Below are positions 1 through 5,519 of a DNA stretch of 6,013 nt, one piece after another (within the stretch, counting starts at the first letter, position 1; each line of letters starts with the position of its first letter). The stretch comes from Ruminococcaceae bacterium UBA866. GTDB lineage: Bacteria; Bacillota; Clostridia; Oscillospirales; Ruminococcaceae. The notes under the pieces are model-generated. The model searched no databases, was not told the origin of the DNA, and was given only the letters and a program-made list of their open reading frames with translations. The stretch covers positions 8,164 to 14,176 of the forward strand of contig DBGA01000082.1 of assembly GCA_002295325.1 (NCBI GenBank), read 5' to 3'. The position numbers were made by a program, and so were the translations under genes.

Positions 1-252
1 AGCTTTTTTAATGTTGTGTTCCAGTTTAGAGGGTGGCTTTGGTTTATCCACTTCCTCAAAATGCAAACGCACCTTTGTTTTGCCTGTTTCGGCATCAAAG
101 GTGCGTTCTTTGGTCTTGACTGTTTTTTTTGGTATTTTAGACTTTGCTTTTTCCAGTTTATCTGCCGCCTTATCCGATTTTGTTATGGGCTTTTCTAAAG
201 TGGGGTCAGCACGTTCTTCTTCGGTAAATTGAAGCCTTGATTGTTTTTTCAT
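1..252 (-). CDS. CD1108-family mobile element protein, N-terminal 84 codons (runs off window)
   Basis: The gene starts at ATG 252-250 and stays open to the window edge. The start is set by an AGGAGG box four bases upstream. An in-frame ATG at 279-277 exists but has no comparable ribosome site. The visible part (MKKQSRLQFTEEERAD..., then a Lys/Ala/Asp/Glu-rich stretch, then KPPSKLEHNIKKA) is highly charged and has no signal peptide. I recognise this opening as that of the CD1108-type proteins encoded just after virB4 in Tn1549/CTn elements. In that family a cytoplasmic charged N-terminus is followed by membrane segments and often a cell-wall hydrolase domain used in conjugation; none of that part is visible here. 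Its place downstream of virB4 agrees, although a GIY-YIG gene lies between them. The family call rests on memory of the N-terminal pattern. Confidence 0.72.
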   Translation of the reverse strand, partial: MKKQSRLQFTEEERADPTLEKPITKSDKAADKLEKAKSKIPKKTVKTKERTFDAETGKTKVRLHFEEVDKPKPPSKLEHNIKKA

Positions 253-279
253 AGAACCTCCTTTTTTGATTTTGGGCAT

Positions 280-301
280 AAGAAAACCCACCTCAGTGGG
301 T
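280..301 (-). terminator. Short GC-rich hairpin with T-rich tail after the GIY-YIG gene
   Basis: On the minus strand ACCCAC-tgag-GTGGGT forms a six-pair stem with a four-base loop, followed by TTTTCTTA. It lies 16 bases past the GIY-YIG stop and just before the CD1108-family ribosome site. It fits a weak intrinsic terminator that would isolate the GIY-YIG transcript. The stem is short, so partial read-through into the CD1108-family gene is likely. Confidence 0.5.
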
Positions 302-317
302 GGGTAAATAGATACTA

Positions 318-1106
318 TCATAATGTAAGTTGCTTATCTATATAGTTTTCATCGTTTATTCGATTTATATTTGATTGAAAATATGGATTGAATTTTAATT
401 GGAAATCTAAAGCTTCTTGATACGATAAACCCATAGTAAGCATCATCATTCTTAAACCATGGAGCTGTACTTCAAACCATTCGTAGGTAGCATTTTCTGC
501 TAATTCACGCAAACTACTTCTTGATACAAGAAAATTGTTTGTATCATATACTGTAAACGCCTTAACAATCTGCATATAGTTTCCTGCGGTAGCAAACTTT
601 CGAGCATATACATCACCGCCCATTTTATTCCATTGTGGAATATCTCCTGTTGCTAATCTACACGCTTCTATTAGTTGACCCTCTGCCAATCTTATATGTT
701 CCAAACCTTCTTCTCCAGCATAATTACCAATAGGCATACCCTTTGGCTTATCCAAAAATTTTCTATACAATTTTTCATTACGCTGAACAACTGGTTGCGA
801 CAAGGGGGATTGAACTAAAATTGTATATCCGAGTTTCGTATGCGAGGTAAAATACTCTTGTATCTGTTGATACTTACAAGCATTATCAGCAATGGGGAGA
901 AGTCCATTATGCTGCTTGAAGCGAATATATAAATCTGAAGCCAATCCAATATAAAGAACCTCTTTTGTGTCATAATCCCAAAATGAGTATATCCCTGCTG
1001 AAGCCCAACCAACTGTATCCATTGGTGAGCAAATTTCTTCAATCCACTCAGCCATTCTTTCAACCTCATCGGCAGAATAAGCATCTAAAATTATAGTACC
1101 AAACAT
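318..1106 (-). CDS. GIY-YIG nuclease family protein
   Basis: This is a predicted GIY-YIG endonuclease-fold protein of 262 residues. The core shows the full set of family residues: GIY at 38-40 (SAGIYSFW), YIG at 52-54 (VLYIGLAS), Arg62 in IRFKQH, Glu142 in LAEGQLIEA, and Asn160 in IPQWNK. The catalytic domain therefore looks intact. Residues from about 161 to 262 form a C-terminal region I do not recognise, which could bind DNA. I chose ATG 1106-1104 because AGGTGG lies five bases upstream; GTG 1115 would give three more residues but has poor spacing. The gene is visibly more AT-rich than virB4, has its own promoter and trailing hairpin, and sits between two genes that are normally neighbours in this ICE type. 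It looks like inserted cargo, perhaps a free-standing homing or defence nuclease. The substrate is unknown. Confidence 0.8.
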   Translation of the reverse strand: MFGTIILDAYSADEVERMAEWIEEICSPMDTVGWASAGIYSFWDYDTKEVLYIGLASDLYIRFKQHNGLLPIADNACKYQQIQEYFTSHTKLGYTILVQSPLSQPVVQRNEKLYRKFLDKPKGMPIGNYAGEEGLEHIRLAEGQLIEACRLATGDIPQWNKMGGDVYARKFATAGNYMQIVKAFTVYDTNNFLVSRSSLRELAENATYEWFEVQLHGLRMMMLTMGLSYQEALDFQLKFNPYFQSNINRINDENYIDKQLTL

Positions 1107-1137
1107 ATATACCACCTACCTTCCAAAACTTAAAGTA

Positions 1138-1146
1138 ATTATACCA
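1138..1146 (-). promoter_or_regulatory. Extended -10 promoter for the GIY-YIG gene
   Basis: The minus strand reads TGGTATAAT here, a perfect TGnTATAAT extended -10 element, 31 bases upstream of the chosen ATG. No good -35 box is seen 16 to 18 bases further up, which extended -10 promoters can tolerate. It lies in the short gap after the virB4 stop, so the GIY-YIG gene can probably be expressed independently of the conjugation operon. Confidence 0.55.
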
Positions 1147-1181
1147 CATCCTTTCGCCAAAATATAGCAATATTCTATGAA

Positions 1182-2987
1182 TTAATCCTGCTTGGTTTCA
1201 TCTAACTTTGTGGTCATAATGCTGTAAAGTTCCGTATTTTTCGGGAATTTATCTGTAAAGGGCAAAATAACATTGCCATAAAAGAGCAGTCCCTCACCGA
1301 CACCGCTGCCTGTTACATAAGAGAGCTGATGGGGTGAGATGTTAAGCTGCTTGGCGAGAATTGCTCTGTCGCCTGCTGCTTGGTTGAGCATATACACAAA
1401 ATCACTGTTTTCAAATATATTTTCCACCTCACGAGAGGATAAGAGATCTTTTATGTTCTGCGTGATGGCTGTGGGGATACCGCCCCATTTTCTAAAACGC
1501 TTCCAAATCTCAACGGAATAAGCCGCCGTTTGTTCCTCTTTTAAGAGCAAATGAAACTCGTCCATGTAGTAGCGTGTAGAGCGTTTTTCTGCACGGTTGA
1601 TGGTTACTCTGTTCCAAACTTGGTCTTGCACCACGAGCATACCTAACTTTTTAAGCTGTTTTCCAAGCTCTTTAATGTCATAGCAAACAATGCGGTTTGT
1701 GATGTCCACATTTGTCCTATGATTGAAAACCGAAAGGCTACCTGTTACATAGATTTCAAGGGCAGAACGGATATGTTTTGCTTCCTTTTCCTCCTGCCTG
1801 CCCAGTGCATCATAAAGGTCGCCTAAGATTGGCATTTTATTAGGGTCGGGTCTGGCAAGATATTCCGCATAAACAAGGGTAACACAGCGGTCGATAATGG
1901 ATTTCTCAACAGGTGTCAATCCCTCCTTGCCGCCAACAATTAGCTCACAAAGGGAGAGGATGAAGTCACTCTTTAAAGCAATGGGGCTATCGTCCTCGGA
2001 GTAGTTGAGGTTAATATCCATTGGGTTAATGTACTGGTTACTGGTAGGAGAGATTTTAATTACCTGTCCTTTGAGCCGTTGCACAAGGGAAAAATATTCG
2101 CCCTCGGGGTCGCATACGATAATATCGTCTGTGGTAATGAGAAACACATTGGTGATTTCTCTTTTGGCTGAAAAACTCTTACCACTGCCCGGCGTTCCAA
2201 GGATTAGCCCGTTGGGGTTTTTAAGCTGTTTGCGGTCTACCATGATAAGGTTGCTTGATAGAGAGTTCAAACCATAATACAAAGCTTCACCGCCCGATTG
2301 AAATAGCTCCTGTGTGGTAAAGGGTACAAAAATAGCGGTGCTTGAAGTGGTCAAACTCCGTTGTATGGGTACAAGGCATTTGCCAAGTGGGAGGGAGGAC
2401 ATAAATCCCTGTTCCTGCTGATAATCAAGGCGAATGAGGGTACAGTTGTGCTTATTGGCGATACCGCTTGCTTGCAGGAGAATATTATCCAGTTCCTTTT
2501 TGCTATCAGCAGTATTTAGTACAAGGAATGTCATTAAAAACATTCGCTCATTACGGCTCTGCAAATCGGCAAGGAGTTTCTTTGCTTCACCGCCATATGT
2601 GGCAAGGTCGGAGGGGATAATATCCATATCATATCCTGCCCGTACTGCCTTTTTTTGTTCCTCAATCTTCATTCTATCAAGGTCAGTAATCTTACGCTTA
2701 ATGGTCTTGATTGCTTTCATTTGGTCTACTGATTGAATGTGCATGGTAATAACAAGGTTACTTTCCATTTCCAAAAAATCTGATAATACACGGTCATTCA
2801 GCTCAGGGGCAAGTATCTGTAAAAAAGACATAGCACCATATTTGTCGTCCGTTCTAAATGTACCTTTTTCCTTAAATTCAAAGGAAGATGGAGCTATAAA
2901 ATCCTTTGTACTTAGCCCTGAGGGAGCAAGCCAGTTCCATTCAAAAGAAAATGGGTCGTTGCCACTCATTCTAAGAATATTGTGCAT
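1182..2987 (-). CDS. virB4: VirB4/TraE-like conjugation ATPase, 5'-truncated
   Basis: This is the C-terminal three quarters of the VirB4-type ATPase that powers the type IV secretion channel at the inner face of the membrane. In the 601-residue open part, Walker A is GTPGSGKS at 264-271, a conserved IVCDPEGEY follows at 290-298, and the Walker B region is RYYMDEFHLLL at 472-482 with Asp476-Glu477. The ITQNIKDLL and NQAAGDRAIL segments typical of Tn1549/CTn VirB4 proteins come next, and the C-terminus looks complete. Full-length relatives are about 800 residues. Homology continues upstream of ATG 2987 in the same frame (NDLWNAFKRLGVQLTSLDGKERLKL) and then stops at the parB junction, with a stop codon at 3087-3089. 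The start at 2987 is arbitrary, because the nearest AAGGA is 13 bases away. The ATPase motifs survive but the N-terminal docking region is gone, so the protein is probably non-functional in conjugation. Confidence 0.85.
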   Translation of the reverse strand: MHNILRMSGNDPFSFEWNWLAPSGLSTKDFIAPSSFEFKEKGTFRTDDKYGAMSFLQILAPELNDRVLSDFLEMESNLVITMHIQSVDQMKAIKTIKRKITDLDRMKIEEQKKAVRAGYDMDIIPSDLATYGGEAKKLLADLQSRNERMFLMTFLVLNTADSKKELDNILLQASGIANKHNCTLIRLDYQQEQGFMSSLPLGKCLVPIQRSLTTSSTAIFVPFTTQELFQSGGEALYYGLNSLSSNLIMVDRKQLKNPNGLILGTPGSGKSFSAKREITNVFLITTDDIIVCDPEGEYFSLVQRLKGQVIKISPTSNQYINPMDINLNYSEDDSPIALKSDFILSLCELIVGGKEGLTPVEKSIIDRCVTLVYAEYLARPDPNKMPILGDLYDALGRQEEKEAKHIRSALEIYVTGSLSVFNHRTNVDITNRIVCYDIKELGKQLKKLGMLVVQDQVWNRVTINRAEKRSTRYYMDEFHLLLKEEQTAAYSVEIWKRFRKWGGIPTAITQNIKDLLSSREVENIFENSDFVYMLNQAAGDRAILAKQLNISPHQLSYVTGSGVGEGLLFYGNVILPFTDKFPKNTELYSIMTTKLDETKQD

Positions 2988-2992
2988 GAGCT

Positions 2993-3169
2993 TTAGCCGT
3001 TCCTTGCCATCGAGGGAAGTGAGCTGTACCCCGAGCCGCTTAAATGCATTCCACAGGTCATTTTCAATATCTCCATAACCCTTTCTCTATTTGCATCGGC
3101 TCGACTTTCTTCGGTGGAAAACAAATCATCTACTGATGTCAGATTTATGTTTTTGGCGGAGCTTTTCAA
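2993..3169 (-). pseudogene. parB: ParB/Spo0J-like partition protein, 5' remnant fused to virB4
   Basis: This is a TTG-started reading frame of 58 residues. Residues 1-34 (MKSSAKNINLTSVDDLFSTE, then ESRADANRERVMEI) match the opening of ICE-type ParB proteins: a short basic start, a SVDDLF motif, then the lead-in to the ParB nuclease-like core. A full relative would be close to 300 residues with ParB-core and helix-turn-helix domains; both are missing. After Ile34 the frame reads out-of-frame virB4 DNA (LKMTCGMHLS...) and stops at TAA 2993-2995. The start is supported by AAAGGAGG nine bases upstream, inside the end of parA, and the two genes overlap by 44 bases as in a translationally coupled parAB pair. 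It cannot partition DNA as it stands. Confidence 0.75.
3066..3074 (-). other. Deletion junction joining parB to the interior of virB4
   Basis: The minus strand reads GTTATGGAGATATTGAAAAT across this point. Upstream, the sequence makes sense only in the ParB frame (...NRERVMEI). Downstream, it makes sense only in another frame as VirB4 (ENDLWNAFKRLGV...). The switch falls inside GAGATATTG. The two partners could have shared a few bases such as GAGATA, which would suit illegitimate recombination, but this cannot be shown without the intact parents. In related elements parB and virB4 are separated by the coupling-protein, VirB6-like and PrgI-like genes, so these are inferred to be lost. A chimeric assembly is the main alternative. 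Confidence 0.7.
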
Positions 3170-3947
3170 TTTTCAACACCTCCTTTGTGAGTTCTCGGTA
3201 ACTTTCGGCAACCTTGCCTTTAGGGTCATGGGCAAAAATGCTCTTGCCCTCAGCACTAATTTCGGCAGCTCTTACTGAATGGGGAATGTCTGTGGTAAAC
3301 ACCTTGATTTTACCACCGTAGGTGTCACGGAGCAGGGTGCTGATGTCCTTTGCAAAGTTGGTGCGGTTATCCACCATTGTCAGCAGGATACCGTCTATTT
3401 GTAGCTTTGGGTTAATCTGCTTGCGTACCTTGTTTATGGTTTGTAAAAGCTGTTCTAAGCCCTTTGCAGGGAGGTATTGAGCCTGTACAGGAATAATTAC
3501 GCTATCTGCCGCCGCAAGTGCATTGACGGTGAGCATACCAAGAGAGGGCTGTGTATCAAGCAAGATATATTGATAGTCTTTTTTAACTGTATCAAGGTAC
3601 TGCTTGAGTATGGTTTCTCTGCTCATGGCATTGATAAGGGATACCTCCATGCCCGACAATTCAATATTGGCAGGGAGCAAGTCCACACCCTCGGGGTGGG
3701 ATAGGATACCCTCCTTGTGTTCTATGGGGCTGTCGGTGATTACCTTGCCCATGACGGTTGCAAGGGTTGTGGGGATATTGTCGGGCTGCTGGTGTCCTAA
3801 ACTGATGGATAGTGAGCCTTGTGGGTCACTGTCTACGATTAAGACTTTTTTACCTTGCTGTGCAAGCCCTATGCCTAAGTTGGCACAAGTTGTTGTTTTG
3901 CCGACACCACCTTTTTGCATGGCGATGGCGATTATTTTTGCATTCAA
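3126..3947 (-). CDS. parA: ParA/Soj-family partition ATPase
   Basis: This is a 273-residue Walker-type partition ATPase, which normally works with ParB to position DNA over the nucleoid. The deviant Walker A is QKGGVGKTTT at 11-20, with signature Lys12 and catalytic Lys17. The A' motif is VLIVDSDPQGS at 35-45, and Walker B is YILLDTQPSLG at 127-137 with Asp131. Length is normal for the family. TTG 3947-3945 is the start because AAAGGAGAG precedes it at good spacing and the product opens MNAKIIAIAMQKGG as expected. The longer in-frame reading from 4046 would translate through the leader hairpin and has no family support. Its 3' end overlaps the parB start. Without an intact ParB partner its original role is probably lost, although the gene itself shows no damage. 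This ICE-type ParA is distinct from chromosomal Soj by context. Confidence 0.9.
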   Translation of the reverse strand: MNAKIIAIAMQKGGVGKTTTCANLGIGLAQQGKKVLIVDSDPQGSLSISLGHQQPDNIPTTLATVMGKVITDSPIEHKEGILSHPEGVDLLPANIELSGMEVSLINAMSRETILKQYLDTVKKDYQYILLDTQPSLGMLTVNALAAADSVIIPVQAQYLPAKGLEQLLQTINKVRKQINPKLQIDGILLTMVDNRTNFAKDISTLLRDTYGGKIKVFTTDIPHSVRAAEISAEGKSIFAHDPKGKVAESYRELTKEVLKIEKLRQKHKSDISR

Positions 3948-3973
3948 GTTTTTCTCTCCTTTCGATTTTGGGT

Positions 3974-4014
3974 ATGAAAAACTGCCCCTTACAAAATGTA
4001 AAAGGCAGTTTTCA
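3974..4014 (-). terminator. Long hairpin in the parA leader (terminator or attenuator)
   Basis: On the minus strand, an outer stem ATGAAAACTGCC / GGCAGTTTTTCAT (one bulged base) encloses an inner stem TTACA / TGTAA. The 3' arm ends GGGGCAGTTTTTC, like an intrinsic terminator. It lies between the tail-domain ORF and the parA ribosome site. If the promoter at 4017-4046 is used, the transcript would begin almost exactly at this hairpin, so it could act as an attenuator for the parA operon. It could also end transcripts arriving from the gene upstream. Confidence 0.55.
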
Positions 4015-4016
4015 TA

Positions 4017-4046
4017 TTTATATTGAATTGTTCTATATAACTTCAA
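4017..4046 (-). promoter_or_regulatory. Probable parA promoter
   Basis: The minus strand shows TTGAAG (4046-4041), an 18-base gap, then TATAAA (4022-4017). The -35 overlaps the last codons of the upstream tail-domain ORF. Transcription would start near 4010, at the base of the leader hairpin. The -35 matches consensus at four of six positions, and spacing is one base above optimum. Confidence 0.45.
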
Positions 4047-4404
4047 AATAAGTTAGGGCATCTTTGATAGCATCTACTTGAATAGGAGTAGGGTGTTTTC
4101 TTGGATGTTTCAAAGTTTCAACTGCATTCGGAGCATCGTACATTGGCAACCCTAAACTACGTTTCACCTCGGCAATATATGCTGTATGGACTTTGAAACT
4201 ATATTTTTCATCAATATATTCGCTAATCATTTTGTAAGTAGTTCGTGGTTTTGGCTTGTATACTTCTGCTTTTTGGGCTATATTATTAGATAAAAGTCTA
4301 TTATGAATAGTGTCCACAGTATCTAATGGTATCATTCCATCTTCATGACCAAAGGCTACGGTTATGTTAATATAGGTGTCTGGAGCTTTGTGGGTCTTTG
4401 GCAA
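4033..4404 (-). pseudogene. RlmD-type C-terminal tail domain, detached from its methyltransferase
   Basis: This is a 123-residue open frame that does not look like a complete gene. Residues 52-123 (PKPRTTYKMISEYIDEKY, then KVHTAYIAEVKRSLGLPMYD, and a final IKDALTYFEVI) match a tail that I recall attached to clostridial RlmD 23S rRNA uracil methyltransferases and some ICE-encoded DNA methylases. The tail resembles a small DNA-binding fold. The first residues (VLPKTHKAPDTYINITVAFG) resemble the linker between the RlmD catalytic domain and this tail. No ribosome site precedes the only nearby start, TTG 4404, and the frame opens directly at the palindromic junction at 4406-4419. The likely reading is an element end that supplies a new C-terminus to host rlmD when inserted in the usual direction. 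Here no methyltransferase domain is attached. An independent small DNA-binding protein is the alternative. Confidence 0.6.
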
Positions 4405-4405
4405 T

Positions 4406-4419
4406 ACCGTTGAGACGGT
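4406..4419. other. Candidate ICE attachment junction in rlmD
   Basis: ACCGTTGAGACGGT is a five-base inverted repeat (ACCGT/ACGGT) around TGAG, with central dinucleotide GA. It encodes the T-V-E-T-V of RlmD on the plus strand. Small imperfect palindromes with a GA core are what large serine recombinases of Tn5397/Tn1549-like elements often use. It separates element-like DNA on the left from an rlmD-like tail and its terminators on the right. The recombinase gene and the other end of the element are outside the window. Confidence 0.5.
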
Positions 4420-4456
4420 GATTCTGATGACACGTTGTGGTATAAACGATAAATAA
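4406..4456 (+). pseudogene. rlmD: 3' tail of rlmD (23S rRNA uracil methyltransferase), last 16 codons
   Basis: The plus strand reads TVETVILMTRCGINDK then TAA. This matches the usual C-terminal strand of RlmD/RumA proteins, which end in HVE(T/S)VVLMSR-like sequence. A terminator hairpin begins eight bases after the stop, as expected for a gene end. Upstream of 4406 the frame turns into unrelated residues and meets a stop at 4367-4369, so the rest of rlmD is not adjacent. The 5' part should lie beyond the other end of the element. The match is short, so confidence is moderate. Confidence 0.5.
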
Positions 4457-4463
4457 GACGCTC

Positions 4464-4488
4464 AAACCACAAGATGTTGTGGTTTTGG
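4464..4488 (+). terminator. rlmD: Hairpin after the rlmD tail
   Basis: AAACCACAA-gatg-TTGTGGTTT is a perfect nine-pair stem with a four-base loop, followed by TGGGG. It starts eight bases after the rlmD-tail stop codon. The T tract is short, so it may act together with the next hairpin. Confidence 0.5.
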
Positions 4489-4491
4489 GGC

Positions 4492-4533
4492 AAAAAACGG
4501 GCAAAAATTAGACTAAAAAATGCCCGTTTTTTT
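4492..4533 (+). terminator. Strong bidirectional intrinsic terminator
   Basis: AAAAAACGGGCA (4492-4503) pairs with TGCCCGTTTTTT (4521-4532) around a 17-base loop, and the T run extends to 4533. The A tract on the left lets it work in either direction. A smaller imperfect repeat, TTTCCCT...AGGGGAAA, follows at 4531-4552. Together they insulate the cyclase-like gene from transcription coming from the rlmD side. Confidence 0.7.
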
Positions 4534-4598
4534 CCCTGATTTTTAGGGGAAAATATAGATGACATCGGATATTTTCGATGATATACGAGGTAAAACAG

Positions 4599-5339
4599 AT
4601 GATGATAAATGAAAATGCTGATAACTATGATAGAGAAACATCAGAGTATATTGTGGCTTATTTAGATTTGTTGGGCGTCACAACAAGAATGAAGAACAAT
4701 ATTAATGCACAAAAAGTTGCAATGAATAAGTTACACAATTTATATAATTTTAATATGAATAGTGCTAGAGAAATAGCGATGGATGGATACAAAGATATCC
4801 AGTTTAAAATCTTTTCAGATAATATAATCATTGCCAAAAAACTATCTACTGATTTAAAAACAAGAATGCAAGATATTAAATGCTTATTGAACTGCGTGTC
4901 TAATTTTCAATGTACCTCAGTTAAAGATTGTGTGGGGTGGTTGGTTAGAGGTGGAATTTCTATTGGTGATTTGTATATAGATGAAACTATGGTTTGGGGG
5001 CAGACATTACTTAAATCATATGAGCTTGAAAACAATATTGCTATATTTCCTAGAATAGTAATTGATAGTAATATTATATGTGAATTGCAGAAGGATGAAG
5101 AACTAGCAGGATATGTAAGCAAAGATTTTGATAACATGTATTTCCTAAACTATTTATACATACAGCATTTCGGAGGAAGATTTCTTGAAAATGGCTTTAA
5201 ACTAATGCTTGATGAACTTAATGGTAAATATTCTGATCGAGTGTATCAGAAACTTTGCTGGCATATGAATTATGTAAATAAAGAATTAGATAAAAAAAAC
5301 GAGCGTGGAGAAAGTAAGTATAGATTATCTATTGATTAG
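4599..5339 (+). CDS. Class III nucleotide cyclase-like protein, orphan
   Basis: This 246-residue AT-rich gene has no family name that I can assign with certainty. Its layout follows class III adenylate/guanylate cyclase catalytic domains: a first strand with a metal-binding-type Asp (YIVAYLDLLGVT, Asp23), a hairpin with a second Asp (FKIFSDNIIIAKK, Asp74), then WLVRGGISIGDLYID (114-128) and VWGQTLLKSYELE (132-144), equivalent to the RxGIxxG and G-x-x-V-N segments. The usual Asn and Arg of the transition-state motif are not evident, so activity may be altered or absent. The C-terminal 90 residues are unassigned. There is no signal peptide or membrane segment, so it is probably cytosolic. ATG 4599 was chosen over 4578 because GAGG lies eight bases upstream. 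No clear promoter was found. Similar proteins occur near phage-defence genes, and Pycsar cyclases share the fold, but no effector gene is beside it here. Confidence 0.55.
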   Translation: MMINENADNYDRETSEYIVAYLDLLGVTTRMKNNINAQKVAMNKLHNLYNFNMNSAREIAMDGYKDIQFKIFSDNIIIAKKLSTDLKTRMQDIKCLLNCVSNFQCTSVKDCVGWLVRGGISIGDLYIDETMVWGQTLLKSYELENNIAIFPRIVIDSNIICELQKDEELAGYVSKDFDNMYFLNYLYIQHFGGRFLENGFKLMLDELNGKYSDRVYQKLCWHMNYVNKELDKKNERGESKYRLSID

Positions 5340-5345
5340 AAAATC

Positions 5346-5385
5346 CAGAGGCATTAAGATAGAAAAATCTTAATGTCTCTGTTTT
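5346..5385 (+). terminator. Intrinsic terminator of the cyclase-like gene
   Basis: CAGAGGCATTAAGAT (5346-5360) pairs with ATCTTAATGTCTCTG (5367-5381), giving 15 pairs including one G-T, with a six-base loop and TTTT after it. It begins six bases past the stop codon at 5339. This is a clear rho-independent terminator. Confidence 0.8.
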
Positions 5386-5437
5386 CATATAAACCCTAAA
5401 AAACAATTGAATAAATCTGCCATCGGGCAAAACAACC

Positions 5438-5482
5438 ATGAGGTTATGTTCTTCGTTACTGAAAAACATAGCCTCATTTTTT
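5438..5482 (+). terminator. Leader hairpin (terminator/attenuator) upstream of the last gene
   Basis: ATGAGGTTATGTT (5438-5450) pairs with AACATAGCCTCAT (5465-5477), 13 pairs with one G-T, followed by six T. Flanking ACAAC and GTTGT can extend the stem past an internal loop. It ends 37 bases before the GTG start at 5520. As the cyclase-like gene already has its own terminator, this one more likely attenuates a promoter located between 5386 and 5437; I cannot point to that promoter with confidence. Confidence 0.6.
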
Positions 5483-5519
5483 GTTGTCTGATTTGCAGAA
5501 AAAGAAAGGACTGATTAAA

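Noticed and set aside
11..232. Plus-strand open frames opposite the CD1108-family gene
   Set aside because: The minus-strand frame has a perfect AGGAGG site and a family-typical N-terminus; the plus-strand frames are its antisense shadows.
3948..4046. Longer parA starting at 4046
   Set aside because: The extra 33 residues would be translated from the promoter and leader hairpin and match nothing in ParA; TTG 3947 has a proper ribosome site and the expected N-terminus.
4362..4565. Minus-strand open frame of 67 codons across the junction and terminators
   Set aside because: It reads through two terminator hairpins, has no ribosome site or recognisable protein pattern, and overlaps better-supported features.
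5438..5491. Possible 17-codon leader peptide (ATG 5438 to TGA 5489-5491) in the hairpin
   Set aside because: There is no ribosome site before the ATG and no run of regulatory codons; the hairpin alone explains the sequence.
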